64,000 bases of DNA from Alphaproteobacteria bacterium (GTDB lineage Bacteria; Pseudomonadota; Alphaproteobacteria; UBA6615). The notes beneath the pieces are model-generated. The model ran no database searches, had not been told where the DNA came from, and saw only the letters and a list, made by a program, of their open reading frames with translations. Below, piece by piece: positions 26,476-36,006 of this stretch (its first letter is position 1; every line of letters begins with the position of its first letter). A program made the position numbers and the translations under genes. The stretch spans positions 62,001 to 126,000 of the forward strand of contig JAJFJA010000055.1 in assembly GCA_021774445.1 (NCBI GenBank). Direction: 5' to 3'.

Positions 26476-27630
26476 ATGAGCATTCGACCCTATCGCGAAA
26501 TCCAGCGCCGCCGCAGCCGTCAGATCATGGTCGGCGACGTGCCCGTGGGCGGCGACTCGCCGATCACCGTGCAGTCGATGACCAATACCCTAACCAGCGA
26601 CGCCGCCGCCACAATCCGGCAAGTTCGGGCGCTGGAGGAGGCCGGGGCCGATATTGTGCGCGTGTCCTGTCCGGACGAGGACAGCACCCGGGCCCTACGG
26701 GAGATCGCCCGCGCCGCCGAGGTGCCGATTGTTGCCGACATCCATTTCCACTACCGACGCGCCATCGAGGCGGCGGAGGCGGGTGCCGCCTGCTTACGGT
26801 TGAATCCCGGCAACATCGGTTCCCGAGATCGCGTCCGTGAAGTGATCAAAGCCGCGCGCGACCATGGCTGCTCGATGCGTATCGGTGTCAACGGCGGCAG
26901 CCTCGAAAAAGAACTGCTCGAGCGCTATGGCGAGCCTTGCCCGGAGGCGCTTGTCGAAAGCGCCCTCAACTCGGTCAAGCTGCTCGAAGACGAAGGTTTC
27001 CACGAGTTCAAGATCTCAGTCAAAGCCTCTGACGTCTTTCTCGCCGTCGCTGCGTACCAGGGTCTCGCCGAGGCTTGCGACTACCCCCTGCATATCGGCA
27101 TCACCGAGGCCGGTGGGCTGCGCACCGGCACCGTGAAGTCTTCGATCGGTCTGGGCAATTTGTTGTGGGCCGGTATCGGCGACACCTTGCGCGTATCCCT
27201 GTCCGCCGATCCGGTCGAGGAAGTCCGCGTCGGTTTTGAACTCCTCAAGGGGCTCGGTTTGCGCCATCGTGGCGTTAATGTCATCTCCTGCCCATCCTGC
27301 GCCCGCCAGCAATTCGACGTGATCAACACCGTCCAGGTTTTGGAGGAGCGTTTGGCCCACATCACCACGCCCCTCACCATCTCGGTCATTGGCTGCGTTG
27401 TTAATGGGCCCGGTGAGGCCTTGATGACCGACATCGGCCTGACCGGCGGCGGCCGCGGCACCCACCAGGTCTATGTGGCCGGCTTGCCCGATCATCGATT
27501 GAAAGATGCCGGCATCGTCGACCACCTCGTCGCTATGGTTGAGCACAAGGTCGCGGAGATCGAGGCCGCGGAAGCAGCGGCAACCGCGACCGGGCAAGCC
27601 GCCGTCCCCCAACGATCTGCCGCCGAATAG
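26476..27630 (+). CDS. ispG: 4-hydroxy-3-methylbut-2-en-1-yl diphosphate synthase
   Basis: Penultimate enzyme of the MEP isoprenoid pathway (GcpE), reducing MEcPP with a [4Fe-4S] cluster. 384 aa: TIM barrel with [19 protein letters not shown] and ADIHFHYR at the front, and the cluster ligands Cys272 and Cys275 (SCPSC) and Cys307 (GCVVNGPGE), the Glu of GPGE being the fourth ligand. The last 25 residues are an Ala-rich tail. 23 bp before hisS. Confidence 0.97.
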   Translation: MSIRPYREIQRRRSRQIMVGDVPVGGDSPITVQSMTNTLTSDAAATIRQVRALEEAGADIVRVSCPDEDSTRALREIARAAEVPIVADIHFHYRRAIEAAEAGAACLRLNPGNIGSRDRVREVIKAARDHGCSMRIGVNGGSLEKELLERYGEPCPEALVESALNSVKLLEDEGFHEFKISVKASDVFLAVAAYQGLAEACDYPLHIGITEAGGLRTGTVKSSIGLGNLLWAGIGDTLRVSLSADPVEEVRVGFELLKGLGLRHRGVNVISCPSCARQQFDVINTVQVLEERLAHITTPLTISVIGCVVNGPGEALMTDIGLTGGGRGTHQVYVAGLPDHRLKDAGIVDHLVAMVEHKVAEIEAAEAAATATGQAAVPQRSAAE

Positions 27631-27653
27631 CCTCGGTTGCGAAGGAGTCCGCT

Positions 27654-28898
27654 TTGGCGAAGCTACAGCCCGTGCGCGGCACCCATGACCTGCTGCCCGA
27701 GCAGGTCCGGAGTCATCGCTATGTTGAGGAGACCGCGCGCGCGGTTGCCGAGCGTTATTGTTATGCCCCGATTGATACGCCGATCTTCGAATTCACCGAG
27801 GTTTTTGTCCGCACCCTTGGCGAGACGTCGGATGTCGTTTCCAAGGAGATGTACAGCTTTGAGGATAAGGGCGGCGACAGCATTACCTTGCGTCCCGAAG
27901 GTACGGCCGGCGTTGTCCGTGCCGTAATTTCCGGCGGCCTGGCCCAAGAGTTGCCTCTAAAATATTTCTATGGCGGGCCGATGTTCCGCTATGAGCGGCC
28001 GCAGAAGGGGCGCCAGCGTCAATTCCATCAAATCGGTGCCGAGCTCCTCGGGGTGCCGGAGCCGACCGGCGATGTCGAGATCATCGCCCTCGGTGCCCAT
28101 ATCCTCGAGGCCTTGGGTCTGCAAGCCAACACCACCTTGGAACTGAATACCCTCGGAGATCAGGCGAGTCGCACCGCCTATCGCGACGATCTCGTGGCCT
28201 ATCTCAGCCGCTATCGCGATGACCTTTCCGCCGACAGTCGCGAACGGTTAGGCAGAAACCCTCTACGAATTCTTGACTCAAAGGATCGCACCGACCGCGA
28301 GATCGTGGCCGGTGCGCCGACATTCGATGACCATCTTACGCCCACCGCTGCCGAGTTCTTCGCCGCGGTGTGTGGCGGCCTCGACGATCTCGCGATCGCC
28401 TATACCCTCACCCCCACTCTGGTGCGCGGCCTCGATTATTACTGCCACACCGCCTTCGAATTCACGACGACGGAACTGGGTGCGCAGGGGACCGTGCTGG
28501 CCGGCGGTCGTTATGACGGCCTGATGGAGATCATGGGCGGTCCGCCGACGCCCGGTGTCGGCTGGGCGGCCGGTATCGAGCGCCTGGCCATGATGAGCCA
28601 CGACGCTGAGCCAGCGCCGCGGCCGATCGCCTTGATCCCCGTCGGCGAGGAGGCGACCGTCCGCGCCGCTTCGCTGGCCTACCGGCTCAGGCGTGCCGGG
28701 TTGATCATCGACTTGGCCCATCGCGGCAACCTGTCGCGTCGGATGAAGCGCGCCAACAAGCACCACGCCCGCGCCGCCGTCCTGCTCGGCGAGGATGAGC
28801 TGCAGCGCCAGGCGGCGACGGTACGCGATCTCGACAGCGGCGAGCAAACCGAAGTGTCTCTGGATGATCTGGAGGCCCGGCTGGCAGCATTCCGTTAG
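27654..28898 (+). CDS. hisS: Histidyl-tRNA synthetase
   Basis: Charges tRNA-His. Class II synthetase, 414 aa: PVRGTHDLLPEQ at the N-terminus, motif 2 FRYERPQKGRQRQFHQIGAE, histidine-specific LVRGLDYYCHTAFEF, motif 3 PGVGWAAGIERL and a C-terminal anticodon-binding domain. The start is TTG with a strong AAGGAG 6 nt upstream, so an unusual start codon is well supported. Between ispG and hemA on the same strand. Confidence 0.97.
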   Translation: MAKLQPVRGTHDLLPEQVRSHRYVEETARAVAERYCYAPIDTPIFEFTEVFVRTLGETSDVVSKEMYSFEDKGGDSITLRPEGTAGVVRAVISGGLAQELPLKYFYGGPMFRYERPQKGRQRQFHQIGAELLGVPEPTGDVEIIALGAHILEALGLQANTTLELNTLGDQASRTAYRDDLVAYLSRYRDDLSADSRERLGRNPLRILDSKDRTDREIVAGAPTFDDHLTPTAAEFFAAVCGGLDDLAIAYTLTPTLVRGLDYYCHTAFEFTTTELGAQGTVLAGGRYDGLMEIMGGPPTPGVGWAAGIERLAMMSHDAEPAPRPIALIPVGEEATVRAASLAYRLRRAGLIIDLAHRGNLSRRMKRANKHHARAAVLLGEDELQRQAATVRDLDSGEQTEVSLDDLEARLAAFR

Positions 28899-28905
28899 CT
28901 GCCCC

Positions 28906-30219
28906 ATGGCCCAAACCGATTCCGAAATGCCGAGCAGTCACGAATCGCCGCGCGACCTCATCATCGTTGGCGCCAATCACCGCTCCAGCTCGGTCGATCT
29001 GCGTGACCGGATCTTCGTCTCCGATGCCGAGGCACCGGCCTTTCTCGCCGATTTGGCCCGCCAGGGCATCGAGCAATGCATGGTCATGTCGACTTGCGAC
29101 CGGGTCGAGATCCAGGCCGTAGCGCCGCCGGACGTCACCGCCACGACCACCTTGCGGGCGGCCTTGGCCCAGCGCAGCGGCCGGTCTTTGGCGGCCGTCG
29201 ACGACCAATTCTATGCTTTGACCGGCCGACCAGCACTCCGCCATCTGTTCGCCGTCGCCGCCAGTTTGGACAGCATGATCGTCGGCGAGTCCCAGGTGTT
29301 GGGTCAGGTCAAGGCCAGCCAGCACATCGCCGGCCAGGCCGGCACCATGGGGCCCGAGTTGGCAGCGGCGCTGCAAGCGGCCTATGGTGCCGCCAAACGC
29401 ATCCGCACGGACACCGCGATCGCGCGTGGGCCGGTCTCCCTCGCGACCTGTGCCGTCCAGGTCGCCAAGGACATCCAGGGCGACCTGTCACGTCGCGCCG
29501 GTTTGCTCATCGGCGGCGGCGATATGGGTGCCCTGATGCTTGAGTATCTGCAGCATGCCGGCCTGACCCAGATCGTGGTCAGTGCCGCGAGCCAATCGCG
29601 AGCCCAAGCGATTGCCCGACCCTATGGCTGCCCGGCGCTCATCCATGCGGAACTCCCCGCCGCCCTCGAAACCGCGGACATCGTCATCGCGGCCGCGGGC
29701 ACCGGCCAGAACCTGGTCACGGCGGCCATGGTGGAGGTGGCCTTGCAGCGCCGACGGCACCGGCCGATTTTCTTGATCGATGCGGCCGTGCCGGGCGATG
29801 TGGAGCGGTCCGTTCACGACCTGGAAGACGCGTTCCGCTACGATCTTGATGATCTGGAGGCCGTGGCTCAAGAGGGCCGGCTCGCGCGCGAGGCGGCAGC
29901 CGGCCAAGCCTGGCGCTTGCTTGACGAGGAGATCGCGGCTTTTCTGCGGGCCCGGGCGGCCCGGCGCGCGGTCCCCGCTGTCATCCGTCTACGCCAGCAC
30001 TTCGAGGCGGCGCGGGCCGACATCCTTGCCCGCGACGCTGGCCTGAATGCTGACGAGGCAACGCGGTTGCTCGTCAACAGATTGCTGCATGGTCCCTACC
30101 AGATCCTACGCGCCGCCGCGGCAGCGGGTGAGCCGGCCGATGCCGGGATGGAAGACATGCTTGCGCGGCTATTCGGTCTCGACGAGTCGGACCAGGAAGA
30201 TCCAGGAACTGAGCCATGA
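28906..30219 (+). CDS. hemA: Glutamyl-tRNA reductase
   Basis: Reduces glutamyl-tRNA(Glu) to glutamate-1-semialdehyde, first step of the C5 tetrapyrrole pathway. 437 aa: catalytic Cys64 in [14 protein letters not shown] (STCNR in most family members; Asn to Asp here), [19 protein letters not shown]-domain [10 protein letters not shown] and the C-terminal dimerisation helices. This implies haem synthesis by the C5 route, whereas many alphaproteobacteria use ALA synthase (Shemin route). ATG 28906 is 7 bp after hisS. ATGA overlap with prfA. Confidence 0.93.
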   Translation: MAQTDSEMPSSHESPRDLIIVGANHRSSSVDLRDRIFVSDAEAPAFLADLARQGIEQCMVMSTCDRVEIQAVAPPDVTATTTLRAALAQRSGRSLAAVDDQFYALTGRPALRHLFAVAASLDSMIVGESQVLGQVKASQHIAGQAGTMGPELAAALQAAYGAAKRIRTDTAIARGPVSLATCAVQVAKDIQGDLSRRAGLLIGGGDMGALMLEYLQHAGLTQIVVSAASQSRAQAIARPYGCPALIHAELPAALETADIVIAAAGTGQNLVTAAMVEVALQRRRHRPIFLIDAAVPGDVERSVHDLEDAFRYDLDDLEAVAQEGRLAREAAAGQAWRLLDEEIAAFLRARAARRAVPAVIRLRQHFEAARADILARDAGLNADEATRLLVNRLLHGPYQILRAAAAAGEPADAGMEDMLARLFGLDESDQEDPGTEP

Positions 30220-31292
30220 GCGTTGAGGCTAAGCTTGATCAAGTCGTGCGCCGTCATGACGAACTGTCCAGCCTGCTTTCCCAACCGGGCGGGCTCGATT
30301 CCGACGACCTCGCGCGCTTCTCGAAGGAACTCTCCGATCTTACGCCGGTGGTCCAGGGTGTCGATTCGTTGCGCAAGCTGCGCGCCGAATTGGCGGATCT
30401 CGATGAGCTGTTGGCGGATCCCGACAGCGATCCGGAAATGACCGCTCTCGCCCGGGCGGAGCGCGCCGAGCTGCAGCGGCGGCAGCCGGATCTGGAGCGC
30501 CGAATCAAACTCCTGCTGCTGCCCAAGGACGCCGCCGACGAGAAGAACGCCATCGTCGAAATTCGGGCCGGCACCGGTGGCGACGAGGCCGCCTTGTTCG
30601 GTGCGGATCTGTTCCGCATGTATCAGCGCTACGCCGAGCTGCACGGCTGGCGTTTTGAGATCATCAACCTCAGCGAAACCGGGATCGGCGGCTATAAGGA
30701 GGCGGTCGCCCAACTGTCCGGCCGCAACGTCTTCTCGCGGCTGAAGTTCGAGTCCGGCGTCCACCGTGTCCAGCGCGTGCCGGTGACCGAGAGTGGCGGC
30801 CGCATCCACACCTCGGCCGCCACCGTTGCGGTGCTGCCGGAGGCGGAGGAGGTCGACGTCCAGATCGCCGACAAGGATCTGCGCATCGACACCTACCGCT
30901 CCTCCGGGCCCGGCGGCCAATCCGTCAACACCACCGATTCGGCCGTCCGCATCACCCATCTTCCCACCGGCATCGTGGTCACCCAGCAGGACGAAAAATC
31001 GCAGCACAAGAACCGGGCCAAGGCGATGAAGGTCCTGCGTGCCCGCCTTTACGAGCACGAGCGTCAGCAACTCCAGCAGGAACGCGCCGAGGCCCGCAAG
31101 AGCCAGGTCGGCTCCGGCGACCGCTCTGAGCGCGTCCGTACCTATAATTTCCCTCAGGGCCGGGTTACCGACCATCGCATCAACTTGTCCCTGCACAAGC
31201 TCGACAAGGTGCTCAGCGGCGAAGCGCTGGATGAGATCATCGACGCCCTGATTGCCGAGGACCAGGCAGCCCGGCTGTCCGAGGATGCCTGA
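30216..31292 (+). CDS. prfA: Peptide chain release factor 1
   Basis: Terminates translation at UAA and UAG. 358 aa with the catalytic GGQ at residues 233-235 in [20 protein letters not shown], the methylation target of PrmC encoded next. The domain 2 recognition segment is consistent with RF1, and [21 protein letters not shown] is typical. The start overlaps hemA as ATGA. Confidence 0.97.
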   Translation: MSVEAKLDQVVRRHDELSSLLSQPGGLDSDDLARFSKELSDLTPVVQGVDSLRKLRAELADLDELLADPDSDPEMTALARAERAELQRRQPDLERRIKLLLLPKDAADEKNAIVEIRAGTGGDEAALFGADLFRMYQRYAELHGWRFEIINLSETGIGGYKEAVAQLSGRNVFSRLKFESGVHRVQRVPVTESGGRIHTSAATVAVLPEAEEVDVQIADKDLRIDTYRSSGPGGQSVNTTDSAVRITHLPTGIVVTQQDEKSQHKNRAKAMKVLRARLYEHERQQLQQERAEARKSQVGSGDRSERVRTYNFPQGRVTDHRINLSLHKLDKVLSGEALDEIIDALIAEDQAARLSEDA

Positions 31293-32235
31293 GCCGCCGA
31301 TGTCGTCGCTGCAGAAACTGTCCGGCGCTGTCCAACGGGTCACTGCCCAACTGCGTCATGCCGGCGTCGACGCGCCGCGCCGCGATGCCCGCCTGCTGGT
31401 GGCCAAAGCCATCGGCGCCGACGTTTCGGCAACGATTACCCAGCCGGACCGCCCCCTGAGCCCGGGCGAGCAGGCCGCCCTCGAAGATCTGGCGGCGCAA
31501 CGGGCCGCGCGCAAGCCAATGGCGCAGATCCTTGGCGTGCGCGAGTTCTGGTCCCTGGATTTCCACGTCAGCCCCGATGTGCTCGTACCGCGGCCGGATA
31601 GCGAGACCCTGGTAGCGGCCGTCTTGGGTCATATTCCCGATTGCGCCGCCCCGCTGCGCTTACTCGATCTTGGCACCGGGTCGGGCTGCCTGCTCTTGGC
31701 CTTGCTCAGTGAGTTGCCGGCGGCACACGGCGTCGGTGTGGATATCAGCGGGCCCGCCATTGCCGTGGCGCGGCGCAACGCCGAGGCGCTCGGTTTGGCC
31801 CAGCGCGCCGTCTTCGCTGTCAGCCACTGGACAGCGGGACTCGCCGGCCCCTTCGACATCGTGGTCAGCAATCCACCCTATATCGCCACGGCTGACCTCG
31901 ACGCCTTGATGCCTGAGGTGGCGCAATATGATCCGCGCCAGGCCCTGGCCGGCGGCGCCGACGGCCTCGACGCCTATCGCGCCATTTTCCCGGGCCTGAT
32001 CGGCCTTTTGGCGCCGACTGGGCTGGTTGCCCTGGAAATCGGCGCGAGCCAGGGTGCCGCGGTGGTTGAACTCGCCGCTCAGCGCGGTTTCGCCGCCCTC
32101 TCGCACCACCGCGATTTGGCCGGAATCGCGCGCTGTTTAGTGCTCCACCACGGCGAAAAGCACGCCCAACCCGAAAAAACGCTTGGAAAGCTGGGCGTTA
32201 AGGCATATTTTTCTTCTGCCGCGCGCAACGTGTAA
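31285..32235 (+). CDS. prmC: Release factor glutamine methyltransferase
   Basis: Methylates the GGQ glutamine of RF1 and RF2. About 316 aa: N-terminal helical domain (1-90), SAM motif [20 protein letters not shown] and the catalytic NPPY at 196-199 ([13 protein letters not shown]). Start uncertain: ATG 31285 overlaps prfA by 8 nt, ATG 31300 (MSSLQKLSG) is 7 bp after the prfA stop; neither has a clear ribosome-binding site. A tail of about 25 residues (from [11 protein letters not shown]) extends beyond the usual end. The prfA-prmC order is nearly universal. Confidence 0.94.
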   Translation: MPEPPMSSLQKLSGAVQRVTAQLRHAGVDAPRRDARLLVAKAIGADVSATITQPDRPLSPGEQAALEDLAAQRAARKPMAQILGVREFWSLDFHVSPDVLVPRPDSETLVAAVLGHIPDCAAPLRLLDLGTGSGCLLLALLSELPAAHGVGVDISGPAIAVARRNAEALGLAQRAVFAVSHWTAGLAGPFDIVVSNPPYIATADLDALMPEVAQYDPRQALAGGADGLDAYRAIFPGLIGLLAPTGLVALEIGASQGAAVVELAAQRGFAALSHHRDLAGIARCLVLHHGEKHAQPEKTLGKLGVKAYFSSAARNV

Positions 32236-32383
32236 CGAATTGTTATGAACGGCGCGGCTAATCTTCCCGGACCACTGGCTATAGGCAACCAATTTTTGGC
32301 CTCGCGCTTAGTGCCGTATTCCAGTAAGGCGCGCAGTAGCCGCCGGTCCTTTTGGAAGTGACCACTCTGGCTTTGTTGGGGAA

Positions 32384-33097
32384 ATGAGACAAGGTACGAA
32401 CCCAAAGCGGTCTCGCGGCCGTGGCGGCGGGCGCAAGGTGCACAACCCGCGCACGCACGTCTTTGATAGCACCGGGCCGAGTGTCCGCATTCGTGGCAGC
32501 GCCATGCAGATCTACGAGAAATACGCGCAGATGGCGCGCGATTCTCAAGGTTCGGATCGCATCGCGTCAGAAAACCTCGCGCAACATGCCGAGCATTATT
32601 ACCGCGTCGCCAATGCGAACAACGCTTTGTCGAACGGCGCCGACCGCCGCGGCCCCCAGGGCCGGCAAGAAGGCGGCGGACAGCCGGAAGGCAACGGGCA
32701 AGACACCCAGACCGATGGCCGACAGCCGCAAGCGATCGAGCCTGCCGATCATCAGCCAGACCACCGCTCAGATCACCGTTCAGATCACCGTTCGGACAAC
32801 CGTCCAGACCGGCGTCCAGACGGCGGGAATGCTCAAGCGCCGGGTGAGTCGCCGGTGGTCGAGTCAGCGGCAGTCGAGCCGCGGGTGGTCGAGTCGCCGG
32901 TGGTCGAGTCGCCGGTGGTCGAGTCGCCGGTGGTCGAGTCGCCGGCGGTCGAGGCGGAGGCCGTTACTGTTGCGGCCCAACCGGCACCGGATGCGCAAGA
33001 CAAGCCACCGCGTCGGCGACGGTCTCCAGGGCGGCCGCGCAAGACCGAGCCGGCCGCGGCAGAGCCGGCCGACGACGTGGAGCCTGTCCAGGCCTGA
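32384..33097 (+). CDS. DUF4167 domain protein with low-complexity tail
   Basis: 237 aa. The first about 90 residues are the conserved DUF4167 block: basic start MRQGTNPKRSRGRGGGRKVHNP, then SVRIRGSAMQIYEKYAQMARDSQGSDRIASENLAQHAEHYYRV. The family is typical of alphaproteobacteria, has no firm function, and its basic N-terminus suggests RNA or DNA binding. The rest is disordered, made of DHRSD-like and VVESP repeats and ending in a basic RRRRSPGRPRKTEPA AT-hook-like stretch. GGGGA before the ATG. Between prmC and clpB, its standard place. Confidence 0.92.
   Translation: MRQGTNPKRSRGRGGGRKVHNPRTHVFDSTGPSVRIRGSAMQIYEKYAQMARDSQGSDRIASENLAQHAEHYYRVANANNALSNGADRRGPQGRQEGGGQPEGNGQDTQTDGRQPQAIEPADHQPDHRSDHRSDHRSDNRPDRRPDGGNAQAPGESPVVESAAVEPRVVESPVVESPVVESPVVESPAVEAEAVTVAAQPAPDAQDKPPRRRRSPGRPRKTEPAAAEPADDVEPVQA
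32747..32823 (+). repeat. 12-bp in-frame repeat (DHRS/DNRP/DRRP units)
   Basis: About six degenerate 12-bp units coding DHQP, DHRS, DHRS, DHRS, DNRP, DRRP. The three central units are almost identical (GATCACCGTTCA type). Located in the disordered tail of the DUF4167 protein. Confidence 0.8.
32855..32959 (+). repeat. 15-bp in-frame tandem repeat (VVESP units)
   Basis: Seven 15-bp units. Four consecutive ones (32885-32944) are identical GTGGTCGAGTCGCCG, flanked by three diverged units. They code VVESP repeats. Perfect identity of the central copies indicates recent expansion by slippage, so unit number probably varies between strains. Confidence 0.9.
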
Positions 33098-33134
33098 GCG
33101 GCCTTTTGTCGCTATGCGGCAATAATAGACAGGA

Positions 33135-33163
33135 CTTGCGTCCCCGCCGGGCGACAACCATCT
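33135..33163 (+). promoter_or_regulatory. Probable heat-shock (sigma32/RpoH) promoter of clpB
   Basis: CTTGCGT (33135-33141), 14-bp spacer, AACCATCT (33156-33163). This fits CTTGAAA - 13-15 bp - CCCCATNT at the key CTTG and CCAT-T positions. It lies about 120 bp before clpB in a 191-bp gap after the DUF4167 gene. ClpB is a classic RpoH target, which supports the reading. Confidence 0.5.
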
Positions 33164-33288
33164 ATCTAGTGAGAGGTGGCGCGCAACGCTGGCGCCAGAG
33201 CTCAGATCCTTGGACGGGTGCTGGAATGCCGGGCTCGTCCGTCTCGTCCCGCCAGTTTTGGGGGACCTAGAGGGAGCCTTGTTGATCC

Positions 33289-35886
33289 ATGAATGCCGAA
33301 AAATACACTGACCGCGCACGCGGCTTCATCCAAGTCGCGCAAGAATTGGCCCGGCGCAGCAAGCACCAGCAATTCACCCCCGAACATCTCCTGAAGTCTC
33401 TGCTCGAGGATGAGGAGGGGCTGAGCGCCAATCTGATTAAGGCGGCTGGCGGCGATGCCAAACGCGCCTTGGCCGATGTCGACGCCGCACTCGCCAAACA
33501 GCCCGCGGTCGAGGGCGGCAGCGGTGGTCTCTACCTGGCCCCGCCGACGGCGCGCTTGTTTGAGAGCGCTGAAGATCTGGCCCAGAAGGCCGGCGATGAT
33601 TTTGTCACCGTCGAACGGATTTTGCTGGCCGCGGCCATGAGTGTCGGTACCGATGCGGCTAAGATCCTCGCCACCGCTGGTGTCACCCCACAGGCGTTGA
33701 ATCAGGCCATCGAGTCGCTACGCAAGGGTAGCAAGGCCGATAGCCCCAACGCCGAGTCCAACTACGACGCCTTACAGAAATATACCCGTGACTTGACCGA
33801 GGATGCCCGTGAGGGCCGCCTCGACCCGGTCATCGGCCGCGACGAGGAAATTCGCCGCACGGTCCAGGTGCTGTCGCGGCGGACCAAGAACAACCCGGTG
33901 TTGATCGGCGAACCCGGCGTCGGCAAGACCGCGATCATCGAAGGCCTGGCCCAGCGCATCGTCAATGGCGACGTGCCGGAAAGCCTGCGCAACAAGCGGC
34001 TGTTGGCACTGGACCTCGGCGCCATGGTCGCCGGCGCCAAGTTTCGCGGTGAGTTCGAGGAGCGCCTGAAAGCCTTGCTGCGCGAAATGACCGACGCCGC
34101 CGGCGAGGTCGTGCTCTTTATCGATGAGTTGCACACCCTGGTCGGCGCCGGTGCGGCGGAAGGGGCGATGGACGCCTCGAACATGCTCAAACCCGCCTTG
34201 GCACGGGGCGAGCTGCATTGCGTCGGCGCCACGACTTTGGACGAATACCGCAAACATATCGAGAAGGACGCTGCCTTGGCGCGCCGCTTCCAGCCGGTAT
34301 TCGTCGTCGAGCCGACCGTCGAGGACACCATCTCCATCCTGCGTGGCCTGAACGAGAAGTATGAGCTGCACCATGGCGTGCGTATCACCGACGGCGCCCT
34401 GGTCGCCGCGGCGACGCTCGGCAACCGCTATATCACCGACCGGTTCCTGCCCGACAAGGCCATTGACTTGGTCGATGAGGCCGCCGCCCGCCTGCGCATG
34501 GTGGTCGACTCCAAGCCCGAGAAGATTGACGAGCTCGATCGCCGTATCATCCAGTTGAAGATCGAGCGCGAGGCGCTGCGTAAGGAAACCGATGATGCCT
34601 CCAAGGATCGCCTCGGTAAGCTCGAGATCGAACTCACGGAGCTTGAGAAGGCGTCCGCCGACCTGACGTCGGTGTGGCAGGCCGAAAAGGAGCAGCTTGC
34701 CGGCTCCCAAAAGGTCAAGGAGGCCCTTGACCAGGCTCGCGGCGAGCTGGAAATCGCCCAGCGCGAAGGCCGGCTTGAGCGTGCCGGCGAGCTCGCCTAC
34801 GGCGTGATTCCGGATCTTGAGCAAAAGCTGGAACAACAGCCGAGCAACGGCCATCGCATGCTCGACGAGGTCGTCAAAGACGGCGATATCGCTGCTGTGA
34901 TATCGCGCTGGACCGGGATCCCGGTCGACAAGATGCTGGAAGGCGAGCGCGAGAAATTGCTGGCCATGGAGGCCGAACTCGGCGGCCGCGTCGTCGGTCA
35001 GGATGAGGCGATCGCCGCCATCTCCAACGCCGTGCGCCGTGCCCGCGCCGGCCTGCAGGATCCCAATCAGCCCATCGGCTCTTTCATATTCCTTGGCCCC
35101 ACCGGCGTCGGTAAGACCGAGTTGAGCAAGGCACTCGCGAACTTCCTGTTCGACGACGAGGCCGCGTTGTTGCGTGTCGACATGTCGGAATATATGGAGC
35201 GCCATGCCGTCGCCCGCTTGATCGGCGCGCCACCGGGTTATGTTGGCTACGAGGAGGGCGGCGCGCTCACCGAGGCGGTTCGTCGACGCCCTTATCAGGT
35301 CATCCTGTTCGACGAGATCGAGAAGGCCCATCCCGATGTCTTTAATATCCTATTGCAGGTGCTCGACGATGGGCGCCTCACTGACGGTCAGGGTCGTACG
35401 GTCGATTTTCGCAACACGCTCATCGTGTTGACCTCGAATCTCGGCAGCGAGATCCTGGCGGCTCAGCCGGAGGGGAGCGATGCCGACGCGGTGCGTGAGC
35501 AGGTCATGAACGTCGTGCGTGGCGCCTTCCGGCCGGAGTTCATCAACCGCATCGATGAGCTATTGTTGTTCCACCGGCTCACCCGGGCCCATATGGCGGA
35601 CATCGTCGAGATTCAGCTCGGCCAACTGCGCCAAATGCTGGACGACCGCAATATCGGTCTCGAACTCGACCCTGCCGCCACGAACTGGCTGGCGGACACC
35701 GGCTACGACCCTGTCTATGGCGCGCGTCCACTGAAACGGGTCATTCAGCGCAGCTTGCAAAACCCGCTGGCCAACCTGTTACTGGCCGGGAAACTGGCGG
35801 ACGGCGACGTTGCCCATGTCTCGGTCGGCAAGGATGGCCTGGTTATCAGTGCCACGCCGCCACGGAGCGATAGCGCGGCGGCCTAG
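33289..35886 (+). CDS. clpB: ATP-dependent disaggregase ClpB
   Basis: Hexameric Hsp104/ClpB chaperone that rescues aggregated proteins with DnaK. 865 aa: Clp N domain (1-145), AAA1 with Walker [10 protein letters not shown] and the [13 protein letters not shown] segment, a coiled-coil middle domain (about 400-520), AAA2 with [14 protein letters not shown], and a C-terminal D2 small domain. Length and all motifs are normal. It ends with a convergent M23 peptidase gene; a REP-like hairpin occupies the 120-bp gap. Confidence 0.98.
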   Translation: MNAEKYTDRARGFIQVAQELARRSKHQQFTPEHLLKSLLEDEEGLSANLIKAAGGDAKRALADVDAALAKQPAVEGGSGGLYLAPPTARLFESAEDLAQKAGDDFVTVERILLAAAMSVGTDAAKILATAGVTPQALNQAIESLRKGSKADSPNAESNYDALQKYTRDLTEDAREGRLDPVIGRDEEIRRTVQVLSRRTKNNPVLIGEPGVGKTAIIEGLAQRIVNGDVPESLRNKRLLALDLGAMVAGAKFRGEFEERLKALLREMTDAAGEVVLFIDELHTLVGAGAAEGAMDASNMLKPALARGELHCVGATTLDEYRKHIEKDAALARRFQPVFVVEPTVEDTISILRGLNEKYELHHGVRITDGALVAAATLGNRYITDRFLPDKAIDLVDEAAARLRMVVDSKPEKIDELDRRIIQLKIEREALRKETDDASKDRLGKLEIELTELEKASADLTSVWQAEKEQLAGSQKVKEALDQARGELEIAQREGRLERAGELAYGVIPDLEQKLEQQPSNGHRMLDEVVKDGDIAAVISRWTGIPVDKMLEGEREKLLAMEAELGGRVVGQDEAIAAISNAVRRARAGLQDPNQPIGSFIFLGPTGVGKTELSKALANFLFDDEAALLRVDMSEYMERHAVARLIGAPPGYVGYEEGGALTEAVRRRPYQVILFDEIEKAHPDVFNILLQVLDDGRLTDGQGRTVDFRNTLIVLTSNLGSEILAAQPEGSDADAVREQVMNVVRGAFRPEFINRIDELLLFHRLTRAHMADIVEIQLGQLRQMLDDRNIGLELDPAATNWLADTGYDPVYGARPLKRVIQRSLQNPLANLLLAGKLADGDVAHVSVGKDGLVISATPPRSDSAAA

Positions 35887-35889
35887 CCA

Positions 35890-35910
35890 CGACACGCTTC
35901 CACCGTGTCG
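35890..35910. repeat. Inverted repeat after clpB
   Basis: CGACACG, 7-nt loop, CGTGTCG: a perfect 7-bp stem directly after the clpB stop (4 bp downstream). It has no T-tract, so at best a Rho-type or processing hairpin. It abuts the REP-like element. Confidence 0.45.
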
Positions 35911-35959
35911 CGAGCGAGGCAATCCACAGGCTAGCTGATTGCCGCGTTCGCGATGACGG
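35909..35959. repeat. REP-like dispersed palindromic element, copy B (inverted pair)
   Basis: Two facing copies of the element: CGCGAGCGAGGCAATC (35909-35924) and its near reverse complement GATTGCCGCGTTCGCG (35937-35952), 14 of 16 bp pairing over a 12-nt loop, then ATGACGG. Between convergent clpB and the M23 gene, so it could fold in both transcripts. Confidence 0.6.
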
Positions 35960-36006
35960 CATGAAGATGTTGTCGGGCATTTGGCCGGGCCGGACCCGGC
36001 CGTCGC

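Noticed and set aside
32747..32959. CRISPR-like array
   Set aside because: Units of 12 and 15 bp are directly adjacent without spacers and lie in frame inside a coding region, with no cas gene nearby.
33772..35331. 519-aa open frame antisense to clpB
   Set aside because: Mirror of a fully conserved ClpB; composition rich in Gly, Gln and Arg typical of reverse-frame translation at high GC.
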